Source: Brevibacillus parabrevis (GTDB taxonomy: Bacteria > Bacillota > Bacilli > Brevibacillales > Brevibacillaceae). Taken from it: a stretch of DNA of 64,000 nt. The stretch lies in NCBI RefSeq assembly GCF_003710905.1, contig NZ_RHHV01000010.1, positions 248,001-312,000 of the forward strand, read 5' to 3'. The notes below the pieces were generated by a model. That model was given only the letters and a program-made list of their open reading frames with translations. It had not been told where the DNA came from and did no database searches. This document shows, piece after piece, positions 18,322-26,529 of this stretch. Every line of letters starts with the position of its first letter. Position 1 is the first letter of the stretch. A program made the position numbers and the translations under genes.

Positions 18322-19115
18322 AACTGTTTATCAGCGCGGATTTGGAAGGAGTAGCAGGCATCGTCAACTGGACGGAAGCCGACATCGAAAGCTCGTTTTC
18401 CAAATACTTTACCGAACAGATGACGAAAGAAGTGAATGCAGCCTGTGAAGCGGCGATTGCGGCGGGGGCAACGGACATTCTCGTAAAAGACGCGCACAGC
18501 ACAGCGCGCAACCTCGATCCGTCCAAACTGCCTGAGCAGGTGAAAATTTTGCGGGGCTGGACGCGCGATCCGTATTCGATGATGGCAGGGCTAGATGAGA
18601 GCTATGATGGCGTTTTGTTTATCGGCTACCACGCGGCGGCGGGGGCGAACGGCAACCCGCTGGCGCATACCATGAACATGCAAAACGAGTATGTCAAAAT
18701 CAACGGAGAAATCGCCAGCGAGCTGCTGATCAACGTCTACATCGCCGCTTCCATGGGTGTGCCTGCGTTGCTGGTCACCGGAGATAAAATGATTTGCGAG
18801 GAAGCGCAGACGATCAACCCGCACATCAAGACCGTTCCCGTCAATGAAGGCATCGGCAACGCAGCCATCTCGATTCATCCGAATGTCGCTCTGCGACAAA
18901 TCAAGGAACAGGTTCAAGCTGTACTTGCCGATGACTTGTCCAAATACAAGGTGCAACTGCCGGAAACGTTTCATGTCGAGATCGCTTTCCGCGAGCATTA
19001 TTTGGCTTATCGCGGCTCTTTTTATCCAGGAGCCAAGCAGACGGGCGCCAAGACCGTCGAATTTGCGGCGGACGACTACATGGAAGTGTTGCGCTTTTTG
19101 TTTTTTGTTTTGTAA
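18318..19115 (+). CDS. dppA: D-aminopeptidase DppA (peptidase M55)
   Basis: A 265-residue zinc aminopeptidase. The M55 signature SADLEGVAG (metal ligands Asp 8 and Glu 10), KDAHSTARN and GYHAAAG all fit. B. subtilis DppA cleaves N-terminal D-amino acids, such as D-Ala-D-Ala, during nutrient stress. AAGGAGG lies 7 bases before the ATG. The combination with opp genes and a C26 hydrolase indicates scavenging of cell-wall-type peptides. Confidence 0.9.
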   Translation: MKLFISADLEGVAGIVNWTEADIESSFSKYFTEQMTKEVNAACEAAIAAGATDILVKDAHSTARNLDPSKLPEQVKILRGWTRDPYSMMAGLDESYDGVLFIGYHAAAGANGNPLAHTMNMQNEYVKINGEIASELLINVYIAASMGVPALLVTGDKMICEEAQTINPHIKTVPVNEGIGNAAISIHPNVALRQIKEQVQAVLADDLSKYKVQLPETFHVEIAFREHYLAYRGSFYPGAKQTGAKTVEFAADDYMEVLRFLFFVL

Positions 19116-19126
19116 AACGCTGAAAA

Positions 19127-19166
19127 CGAGCTGTTCCGGAGGCTTTGCGCCTAGCGGGACAGCTCG
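19127..19166. terminator. Bidirectional terminator between dppA and the MocR gene
   Basis: Twelve-base arms CGAGCTGTTCCG / CGGGACAGCTCG (one G-U). The right arm includes the end of the convergent regulator gene. Confidence 0.6.
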
Positions 19167-20581
19167 CTGATTCCTTTCCACGCCTGGCTCAACCGTTTGA
19201 TGCCCTCCTCCATTTTGCTCTCATCCATCCCGGCAAAACCCATATAAATACGCGGATACTCTGACGCAGGCGGAGTCATCCACAGCTCGCTGACATCGTA
19301 CACCTGCACACCGTTTTCCGCTGCCCGTTTTACCAGAGACGAAGCTGGCTCGCGCGTTTTCACCGTCAACTGGACATGCAGACCTGCATTGTGGCCGGAA
19401 ATGGTGACGAGCTCGCCCAAATAAGCGTGAAGCAGCTCGATGAACCGATGATGCGCTTTTGCATATGTACGCCTGATCCGGCGAATATGACGGTACCAGT
19501 GGCCTTGTTCCATGAAAGCTTGCATGGCCCATTGATCGATCCTTGAAGGCCCCTGATACAAATATTGAATGCTTGGAAGTTTGCGGGCAAGCTCAGCGGG
19601 CAGCACCATGTAGCTCATGCGAAGCGCAGGAGAGAATACTTTGGAAAAAGTGCCCAGATAGACGACCCTTCCGGCGTGATCCAGCCCTTGCAAGGAAGGA
19701 ATCGGCTTGCCGACATAGCGAAATTCGCCGTCGTAGTCATCCTCGATGATGAAGGCTTCGTTTGTGCGCGCCCATTGCAGCAAACGTTCCCGCTCCGGGT
19801 ACGGGATGATGCTCCCCGTGGGAAATTGATGAGAAGGGGTAATATAGACGACTTGTGCCTGGGAGCGAGCGACTTCGTCCAGAGAGATCCCTTTTTCATC
19901 GACGCCGATCGGTGTGACCCGATAGCCGCTTTGCAAAAAATGGTCGCGAACAGGGGCATAGCCAGGCTCCTCAAACGCGATATGATTCACACCTTGCAGG
20001 AGCTTGATCAAAATGGCGATGCTGTATTGAATCCCGGAGCTTACGACAATTTGTTCCGGGACGCAGCGAACCCCTCTTGAATGGCGCAAATAGGACGCAA
20101 GAACGGTACGAAACGAAAGCTCGCCCTGTGGATCGCCATAACTGCAAATTTTGTGTTGGGCATGATCCAGCGCATGGTGCAGCATCTTTCGCCAAAGGCG
20201 AAAAGGGAAGGTCTGTTCATGAATGGCTGAAGGGCGAAAATCGATCAGGGCGGAAGCAACTCCGGGCGCGAAAGGCAGCGATGACAGGTCTTTTTGGTCA
20301 ACCATCTGTCTCGTTTGTGTCTGGGGCGGCTCTAACTGGAACGGACTGGCTACATACAGACCGGAGCGGGGCTTGCTGATCACATAGCCTTCTGTCACCA
20401 GCATCTGGTAGGCGGTTTCGACCGTCGTTTTACTGATGTGCATATGCTGCTGAAGCGATCGGATCGAAGGCAAGCGGGAGCCGTACGGCAAATCGCCGTT
20501 TTTAATCTGGTCGCGTATTTGCGTGTACACCTGTATGTACTGTGGCTCGGGAGCGTGACTGTTGATGGAAAGAGAAAGCAT
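19151..20581 (-). CDS. MocR/GabR-family regulator (GntR HTH fused to aminotransferase-like domain)
   Basis: A 476-residue regulator. An N-terminal GntR-type winged helix (YGSRLPSIRSLQQHMHISKTT..., ~res 35-60) joins a fold-type I aminotransferase domain. PLP would bind the Lys in YLGTFSKVFSPALR; the FEEPGY and EDDYDGEFRY motifs are present. Such proteins sense PLP or GABA-like ligands. The start is ATG 20581 with AAAGGAGC ten bases before; a longer reading from 20746 has no ribosome site. It diverges from the NAT gene, its likely target. Confidence 0.88.
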   Translation of the reverse strand: MLSLSINSHAPEPQYIQVYTQIRDQIKNGDLPYGSRLPSIRSLQQHMHISKTTVETAYQMLVTEGYVISKPRSGLYVASPFQLEPPQTQTRQMVDQKDLSSLPFAPGVASALIDFRPSAIHEQTFPFRLWRKMLHHALDHAQHKICSYGDPQGELSFRTVLASYLRHSRGVRCVPEQIVVSSGIQYSIAILIKLLQGVNHIAFEEPGYAPVRDHFLQSGYRVTPIGVDEKGISLDEVARSQAQVVYITPSHQFPTGSIIPYPERERLLQWARTNEAFIIEDDYDGEFRYVGKPIPSLQGLDHAGRVVYLGTFSKVFSPALRMSYMVLPAELARKLPSIQYLYQGPSRIDQWAMQAFMEQGHWYRHIRRIRRTYAKAHHRFIELLHAYLGELVTISGHNAGLHVQLTVKTREPASSLVKRAAENGVQVYDVSELWMTPPASEYPRIYMGFAGMDESKMEEGIKRLSQAWKGISELSR

Positions 20582-20624
20582 CTGACGACAAGCTCCTTTC
20601 GCATCTGTCTTTAAAAAATACTTC

Positions 20625-20653
20625 GAAACTGTCTCTTTTTGCAGGGGCAGTTC
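20625..20653. promoter_or_regulatory. Possible operator in the MocR/NAT divergent region
   Basis: A short imperfect dyad (AAACTG ... CAGTT) lies just before a TATAAA box (20657-20662) that could be the -10 for the N-acetyltransferase gene. The arms are only 5 bp, so this is a weak call. Confidence 0.25.
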
Positions 20654-20722
20654 TAGTATAAATTGAGGGAGGATTCCCTTCAACAAAAAAGGGAGGAAGA
20701 AAGCTGGAGCGGAGGTTGACCG

Positions 20723-21616
20723 ATGATATTGACGAGAGAAGAACAAAGAGCGTATGTAAAACGTCTGGGCATAGCGGATATTTCAGCTCCGACCAAATCG
20801 TACTTGTTTGAACTGCAAAAAGCGCATGTACACAAGCTGCCCTGGCAGACGCTCGATATTTTTGCGGGAAAGCCAACCACTATCGAGCCGCGTGAAACCG
20901 TCCAGATGGTGATAGCAGGCCGGAGCGGTTATTGCTTTCATCTAAACGGGGCGTTTGCTGCGTTGCTTCGTTCGTTGGGATATAAAGTTTCCATGCATCG
21001 GGCAGGTGTTCAGCCGCTGGGAGAAGCGCCGCGGGTCAACTCGTTCCACCTCGGTTTGACTGTCCAACTCACAAATGATGCGGGAGAAGAGGAAAACTGG
21101 CTGGTCGATGTCGGCCTCGGAGATATGCCTGTAGAACCGTTGCCGATGCGCTTTGGCGTCTATGAGCAAAGTCCGTACACCCACAAGCTCCTGCCGTCGA
21201 GTGTTGCGGCTGGGGGATGGCGTCTGGATCACGACCCCGAGGCCAATTTTGCCGGAGTAGACTTTGCTCCCGAAGTTGTCGAGGACATTCGTGTATTCCA
21301 GCCCAATCACGAGCATTACTGTCATTCCGCTGATTCTCCGTGGATCAATCTGTTTCTCATCCGAAACCGGAGCGAGCAGGCGTCCAACGAGCTGCGGGGG
21401 TGCATCTGGCGAAAGCATGACAAAGACGGCATCCGCAAGATGGAGATCGAATCGAAAGCCATGTGGCTCGAATTGCTGGGAGACATGTTTGGCGAGCATC
21501 TCGTTCATTACAACAGTCTGGAACGGGACGCGATTTGGCAAAAAGTGTGCGCGAAGCATGAAGAGTGGAAAAGGGCGCAGGAGCGAGAGGCTGGGCGGAC
21601 GGAGACGACTATGTAA
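20723..21616 (+). CDS. Arylamine N-acetyltransferase
   Basis: A 297-residue NAT. The catalytic triad is visible: Cys in RSGYCFHLNGAF, His in VNSFHLGL, Asp in LVDVGLGDMP. These enzymes transfer acetyl from acetyl-CoA to arylamines and hydrazines, often for detoxification. GGAGCGGAGG lies upstream of the ATG. It diverges from a MocR regulator 141 bases away, suggesting inducible expression. Confidence 0.9.
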   Translation: MILTREEQRAYVKRLGIADISAPTKSYLFELQKAHVHKLPWQTLDIFAGKPTTIEPRETVQMVIAGRSGYCFHLNGAFAALLRSLGYKVSMHRAGVQPLGEAPRVNSFHLGLTVQLTNDAGEEENWLVDVGLGDMPVEPLPMRFGVYEQSPYTHKLLPSSVAAGGWRLDHDPEANFAGVDFAPEVVEDIRVFQPNHEHYCHSADSPWINLFLIRNRSEQASNELRGCIWRKHDKDGIRKMEIESKAMWLELLGDMFGEHLVHYNSLERDAIWQKVCAKHEEWKRAQEREAGRTETTM

Positions 21617-21767
21617 GCAACACGAATACGGCATCCGAAATCCCCTGCCTATCCTCGATCATAGCCCCACACCCCATCGTAATCAATGTTTCTTGACCAA
21701 TCAGGCGGCACATCGTTTGGATACGTTCATTCATTTGAACATTCACGCCTTTTCAGCATGCATGACA

Positions 21768-21803
21768 CAAAAAGAAAACCTGTTTGACCAACTGGCCAAC
21801 AGG
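21768..21803 (-). terminator. Terminator of yutJ
   Basis: On the minus strand an 8-bp-plus stem (GCCTGTTGGCC... GGTCAAACAGG, with bulge) is followed by TTTTCTTTT. The rest of 21617-21811 shows no supported gene. Confidence 0.6.
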
Positions 21804-21811
21804 CTTGCATG

Positions 21812-22879
21812 TTATCCCATATGTTTTTTGTACATCCAGAGCTGACCGCTTTTGATGACGCGTGCCATCTGGCCGACCAGAGACATTTTCCCCATGCTGG
21901 CAAAGCCCTCTTTTTTGCCGAGGGAGCCGAGGAAGCCCTTGTGCTTGAGCGCTGGCAGCGAGGCAGGGTATTCTTCGCCCTTAATGTCTTTTTTCAGCAT
22001 CATGGCGATTTGGTCACCTTGAATCTCGGCTGTCTGGGCGCTCGGCGCAATGATCGTGCTCGCACAGTCGCCTACGACGTAAACGTTTGTATGGGTAGGA
22101 ATCTGGTGATACTGATTTAACTTGGCGCGTCCGATGTTGTCTGTCTCAATCGGCAGGGAGCGAATGATGCGATTGGCCTGAATACCGGCTGTCCACACGA
22201 TGACATCGCTTTGAACCGGCTGGTTGTGGTTGTACACCACTCCCGGTTCGATTCCTGTTACACAAGCCATGGAGACAAGCTGAACCTCATGCTCGATAAA
22301 CCATTGGGAAGCGTATTCCTGCAATTTTTTCGGGAATGGGCTCAAAATGCTTGGGCCGCGGTCGATGATGCGCACGTTCAGGTCGGGACGGCTTTCGCGC
22401 AGTTCTGCTGCCATTTCCACGCCGGAAAGTCCACCACCCACAACGGTAACCGTACCATATGGATTCACATTATTGATTGCCATGTATGTGTTGCGGGTAG
22501 CTCCCATGGATTGGATCGAGCAAGTAAACTGCTCTGCACCAGGTATGTCATGGTAGCGATCCTCACAGCCCAATCCGATGACGAGCCAATCGTACGAGAG
22601 GGCGTCCCCGTTTGCAAAATTGACGACCTGCTCGTCCAAATCCACTTCGCTGACTTCGCCGTATTTGACAGTCAGGCGCGGATCGTTTGGAAAATTAACT
22701 CGCAAGTGAGATTCTGGCGTAGTACCTGCTGCCAGAGCGTAGTACTCCGTTTTCAAGCCGTGAAACGGCATACGGTCTACGAGGGTAATAAACACGTCGT
22801 CTGGTAAATCAGGGGACAGGACTCGCTCGATAATACGAAGACCCCCGTATCCTCCACCAAGGATCACAAGTCGTTTCAT
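21812..22879 (-). CDS. yutJ: NAD(P)/FAD oxidoreductase YutJ (type II NADH dehydrogenase-like)
   Basis: A 355-residue flavoprotein. FAD site at the N-terminus (ILGGGYGGLRI), NADH site TVVGGGLSGVEMAAEL (~res 155-170), and the C-terminal FAD motif VYVVGDCAS. Membrane-peripheral NDH-2 enzymes pass electrons from NADH to menaquinone. It is related to yumB in the same window. Gene order yutJ-yuzB (divergent) matches B. subtilis. Confidence 0.88.
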   Translation of the reverse strand: MKRLVILGGGYGGLRIIERVLSPDLPDDVFITLVDRMPFHGLKTEYYALAAGTTPESHLRVNFPNDPRLTVKYGEVSEVDLDEQVVNFANGDALSYDWLVIGLGCEDRYHDIPGAEQFTCSIQSMGATRNTYMAINNVNPYGTVTVVGGGLSGVEMAAELRESRPDLNVRIIDRGPSILSPFPKKLQEYASQWFIEHEVQLVSMACVTGIEPGVVYNHNQPVQSDVIVWTAGIQANRIIRSLPIETDNIGRAKLNQYHQIPTHTNVYVVGDCASTIIAPSAQTAEIQGDQIAMMLKKDIKGEEYPASLPALKHKGFLGSLGKKEGFASMGKMSLVGQMARVIKSGQLWMYKKHMG

Positions 22880-23052
22880 AGAAGGTCTAGTCCTTTCTTC
22901 TGTCCGTTTTTTACAGCACCCATTCTATTTTTAGTCTCTTTCCGTAAAAATGCAAGCAGAATCTTTTTCCCGTTTTCTCCGCTGGATTTTTGCAAAAGTC
23001 GCGGTACAATAAAGTACGTGACGATGTTGGAATAATCGGTAGGTGAAGATAG

Positions 23053-23316
23053 ATGAAACCTTTGGTAGAATTTTGCGCGAGCAACGTAGCTTCCTATACA
23101 CAGCCTGTCGTGGACGCTCTGGAAAACGACCCCGAGCTGGACGTCGATGTTCTTGAATACGGCTGTCTCGGCTATTGCGGAGAGTGCTATATGGAGCCGT
23201 TTGCCCTGGTAAACGGAACGCTTTTGCAAGCTCCGTCGGCCGATGAATTGCTTGTGAAAATCAAGAACTACTTGCGGGAGGAAGAAGCGCTGCTGAATGC
23301 AGACTTTCCTCTATAA
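23053..23316 (+). CDS. yuzB: YuzB-family protein (DUF1450)
   Basis: An 87-residue protein with four conserved cysteines: Cys 8 and the cluster YGCLGYCGECY (~res 37-47). This pattern suggests a metal or Fe-S centre in a thioredoxin-like ferredoxin fold. Function unproven. It diverges from yutJ; the ATG has TAGGTGA upstream. Confidence 0.88.
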   Translation: MKPLVEFCASNVASYTQPVVDALENDPELDVDVLEYGCLGYCGECYMEPFALVNGTLLQAPSADELLVKIKNYLREEEALLNADFPL

Positions 23317-23376
23317 GCTGTTTTCTTAGGATGTTCATTGAAGGCCGCGAAAAAACGCGTGTGTACGGAAATAAAA

Positions 23377-23421
23377 AAGAAGCTGATGTCCCACGACGCG
23401 ACGGTCGGGCATCAGCTTCTT
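23377..23421. terminator. Bidirectional terminator between yuzB and mqnE
   Basis: The 12-bp perfect arms AAGAAGCTGATG / CATCAGCTTCTT lie between convergent genes, with flanking A and T tracts. Confidence 0.8.
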
Positions 23422-23428
23422 GCCGTTT

Positions 23429-24532
23429 TTAGTGTTCTTTGATGACGTTGTAGAACGTATCGCGTTCCAGGGCGCGTTTGCCAGCGCCTTTGATCAGCCA
23501 GACGAGTTCGTCAACCGTCAAGGCTTGCTGGGTGAGCGCTCCGGCCGAGTGGCTGATGCGCTCTTCAATCAAAGTACCATGTGCATCGGAAATACCCATA
23601 GTCAGCGACAGTTGCGTCAGCTGTGTACCGATATTAATGAAGTAAGCTTTGATGTGCTGGAAATTGTCCAGCATGAGGCGGCTGATTGCCATTGTTTTCA
23701 GGTCGTCGATGGCAGAGTTGCGGCGTTTGATGCCGGCAGTTGCCTTGATCGGCTGAACAGCGAGCGGGATGAATACCATGAAGCCGTTTGTATCGTCTTG
23801 CAGCTCGCGCAGGCGCAGCATGTGAATGACGCGCTCCTCCAAAGTCTCGATGGAGCCGTACAGCATGGTTGTATGTGTCCGGAACCCAAGCTCATGAGCG
23901 GTGCGGTGAACTTGCAGGTACATGTCAGTGCTCGCTTTTTCCGGGCTCATTTTCATCCGGTAGCGCTCCGTCAAAATTTCGGCGCCGCCGCCAGTCAGCG
24001 TTTCCAGACCTGCTTTTTTCAGCTCGAGCAAAACTTCGCGAATGGACAGACCGGAGATGCGGGAGAAAAACTCGATCTCTGCACCTGTGTAGGCTTTCAT
24101 GGTGACATCCGGGTAAGCTTGCTTCAGGATGCGCACGTTGTCGAGATAGTATTCAAACGGCTTGTGCTGATTGTGGCCGCCTACGATGTGAAATTCACGA
24201 ATCCCTGGATGAAAGCGGGTTTCTACATAATGAAGCAATTCTTCTTTGCTCATTGTGTATGCACCCTCGTCGCCTTCATCACGACGAAATCCGCAAAATC
24301 TACAGTGAGCTTCGCAAACGTTTGTCGGATTGATGTACAAGTTTTGCAAAAAGTAGACTTTATCTTCGTTTTTGCGGTAATTGACGACATTTGCCAATTG
24401 TCCGATCGTCAAAAGATCGTTGGAGTTAAAGAGAGTAACGCCGTCTTCCAAAGTGAGGCGTTCGCCGTGCATGACTTTTTCCGCGATTCCGGCGAGCGAT
24501 TTGTCTTGGATGGCAATGGTTTCAAGCGCCAT
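23429..24532 (-). CDS. mqnE: Aminofutalosine synthase MqnE (radical SAM)
   Basis: A 367-residue radical-SAM enzyme. The cluster motif CEAHCRFC (Cx3Cx2C, ~res 72-79) sits after INPTNV; FHIVGGHNQHKPFEYY and LTGGGAEILTERYR are hallmarks of MqnE. It joins a radical SAM carbon to chorismate-derived substrate in the futalosine route to menaquinone, unlike the classical men pathway of B. subtilis. ATG 24532 has AAAGGAAG upstream; an earlier in-frame ATG at 24631 is unsupported. Confidence 0.88.
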   Translation of the reverse strand: MALETIAIQDKSLAGIAEKVMHGERLTLEDGVTLFNSNDLLTIGQLANVVNYRKNEDKVYFLQNLYINPTNVCEAHCRFCGFRRDEGDEGAYTMSKEELLHYVETRFHPGIREFHIVGGHNQHKPFEYYLDNVRILKQAYPDVTMKAYTGAEIEFFSRISGLSIREVLLELKKAGLETLTGGGAEILTERYRMKMSPEKASTDMYLQVHRTAHELGFRTHTTMLYGSIETLEERVIHMLRLRELQDDTNGFMVFIPLAVQPIKATAGIKRRNSAIDDLKTMAISRLMLDNFQHIKAYFINIGTQLTQLSLTMGISDAHGTLIEERISHSAGALTQQALTVDELVWLIKGAGKRALERDTFYNVIKEH

Positions 24533-24855
24533 TCCAAACACTTCCTTTCTAGGTCGAGTGGTAAGGGATAAGAGCTGTTCGTCCAGGCCATGCCCAATCA
24601 GAAACGTTCCTTGGGGGTGGAGAAAGCTCAATAAAAAGGGAAAATCTCGGGCAACAAGGCATCTATATTATAAACCTGTTAGTATGTACGAACAATAAGA
24701 TAAGTTCTCCAACTGTTTGCTGTAAAATTCTAACATTTATCGCCATATTTTTGTTGCATTTTTGGGGGAATGTGGGAAATTTTGTTTGCGAAATGATGGC
24801 CGTTCTTGTAAAATATAGTAAGAAAGCCTGATCTACTATTAGGAGGAGCTTCATA

Positions 24856-25074
24856 ATGCGGGACGTTTTGCTCGAAAAAATCGAACTCCTTCGACAGCGT
24901 ATGGTAATTATGGGGTTAGAGGTTGGGTTGGATCATCCAGAAGTCCTAGAATACAGTATGCAAATTGATCAACTACACAACGAACTGAACCAGATAGATC
25001 ATAATCTGTCTAAGGTAGGCCGAAAGAAGACGTATCGTTTTTATTTAACCGAGAACAATGCTTTTTTTGCATAA
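24856..25074 (+). CDS. Spo0E-like aspartyl-phosphate phosphatase
   Basis: A 72-residue two-helix protein. Helix 1 (LLEKIELLRQRMVIMG), GLDHPEVLEYSMQID, and helix 2 with a SxxxDxLxxE-like segment follow the Spo0E pattern. Such proteins dephosphorylate Spo0A~P to delay sporulation. AGGAGGAGC lies 9 bases before the ATG. Confidence 0.8.
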   Translation: MRDVLLEKIELLRQRMVIMGLEVGLDHPEVLEYSMQIDQLHNELNQIDHNLSKVGRKKTYRFYLTENNAFFA

Positions 25075-25219
25075 GGAGGGGGAGCCCTTCTTTTTTGTTT
25101 GCCTTTTTCCAGCAGTATGAGCGCCCGAAGTGCAGGGGAACCTTGTGAGAAGGGTTGCATCTTTTGTATACTGAACATATAGAAAGGGTAAAGTTAGCCT
25201 GCAAAGGAGGGAGTCAAGC

Positions 25220-25579
25220 ATGATTACATTGACAGAAAAAGCCAGCTTGAAAGTAAAAGAGATGTTGGCAGCAGAAAACAAGCCCGGGATGTTTTTGCGG
25301 GTAGGTGTTCGACCTGGCGGTTGCAGCGGCTTTACGTATGGGATGGGCTGGGATCAGGAAATGAAGGAAGGCGACGAAACCTTCGAACAACACGGCGTGA
25401 AGATTGTTGTCGACAAGGACAGCTATCTATACATTAAAGGTACCGAGATTGATTACAAGGAATCGATGATGGGCGGCGGCTTTTCCATCGAAAATCCGAA
25501 TGCCATCGCTTCTTGCGGCTGTGGGTCGTCCTTCAAGACCGCGCTGGCAAAAGGCAAAGAGGAAAAATGTGACGATTAA
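25220..25579 (+). CDS. yutM: HesB/IscA-type Fe-S insertion protein YutM
   Basis: A 119-residue A-type carrier. The three conserved Cys are at GGCSGF (~res 35) and SCGCGSSF (~res 100-102). It receives Fe-S clusters from the scaffold and passes them to apo-proteins, functionally linked to yutI. AAAGGAGG precedes the ATG. Confidence 0.92.
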   Translation: MITLTEKASLKVKEMLAAENKPGMFLRVGVRPGGCSGFTYGMGWDQEMKEGDETFEQHGVKIVVDKDSYLYIKGTEIDYKESMMGGGFSIENPNAIASCGCGSSFKTALAKGKEEKCDD

Positions 25580-25608
25580 ATTTGGGCTAGACTGTATGGA
25601 GAAAACCT

Positions 25609-25654
25609 CTTTGGTTCGTGTGGATCGAATGCACGAACCGAAGGGGGTTTTTTA
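25609..25654 (+). terminator. Strong terminator after yutM
   Basis: The 12-bp stem CTTTGGTTCGTG / CACGAACCGAAG (one G-U) is followed by GGGG and six T's. The rest of 25580-25863 is AT-rich and gene-free. Confidence 0.88.
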
Positions 25655-25863
25655 TTTGTGGCTATGTTAAAACGCCGTACAAGGAACCGTGGAAATGGAC
25701 GAAACGTATTTCTTGTTCTCCGAAAAGGGCAGTTTCGTTTAATGATTAAAAATAATATGCAGGAGATAATAGCGTAACTCCGAATTGTTAAATTACAAAA
25801 ATATTAGAATTTTTCGTAGTTTACTATACTGTGATTTATCTGTACACATAAGGAGATAAAACT

Positions 25864-26316
25864 ATGGACAAAAACAAATTGCTAAGAATGGACAATGTTG
25901 GCATCGTTGTAGAATCCCTTGATGACGCAATCGCTTTCTTCGAGGAGATTGGCTTGAGGCTCGAAGGGCGAGCTACTGTCGAAGGCGAATGGGCTGGTCG
26001 CGTAACCGGACTGGGTTCGCAGTGTGTAGAGATTGCTATGATGGTTACCCCGGATGGCCACAGCCGACTTGAACTTTCGCGCTTTCTCACCCCACCCACT
26101 ATATCAGACCACCGAACTGCTCCTGTAAATTCCCTCGGTTATCTACGCGTCATGTTCGCGGTTGAAGACATTGACGAAATGGTATCCAGACTCACTAAGC
26201 ATGGTGCTCAGCTCGTTGGCGAAGTGGTTCAGTACAAGGACTCGTATCGGCTCTGCTACATTCGTGGAGTTGAAGGACTGCTGATCGGTTTGGCGGAACA
26301 GCTCGGCAAAAAATAA
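25864..26316 (+). CDS. VOC-fold (glyoxalase/dioxygenase superfamily) protein
   Basis: A 150-residue protein with two babbb units: DNVGIVVESLDDAIAFFEEIGL and YLRVMFAVEDIDEMVSRLTKHGAQ, ending in VEGLLIGLAE. The usual first metal-ligand His is replaced (DNVGIV), so catalysis is doubtful. Binding or small-molecule resistance roles are possible. ATAAGGAGAT precedes the ATG; monocistronic. Confidence 0.8.
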   Translation: MDKNKLLRMDNVGIVVESLDDAIAFFEEIGLRLEGRATVEGEWAGRVTGLGSQCVEIAMMVTPDGHSRLELSRFLTPPTISDHRTAPVNSLGYLRVMFAVEDIDEMVSRLTKHGAQLVGEVVQYKDSYRLCYIRGVEGLLIGLAEQLGKK

Positions 26317-26371
26317 GGGACGTTTAGTCGTGATGCATGAACTTTACTAACGGGTACGATAGCCCAATAAG

Positions 26372-26396
26372 CCGCCTCTTCCATGGGGCGGTTTTC
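26372..26396 (+). terminator. Terminator after the VOC gene
   Basis: The 5-bp GC stem CCGCC / GGCGG with a 10-base loop is followed by TTTTCTT. Confidence 0.55.
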
Positions 26397-26529
26397 TTAT
26401 CGTAAAATATTTATTTCTTCCAGCATTTGTAACAAATGACCAAGCCCGCTCGTACTAACTACAAGCAGCTGCCGCATAGCTGCGATCTCTGTTCCTTTCA
26501 GAAGAGGAAAATCACAAGGAGTGAAGGAC

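Noticed and set aside
25720-25800. Start of a further gene in the AT-rich gap before the VOC gene
   Set aside because: Frames are short and lack ribosome sites; it looks like a promoter region.
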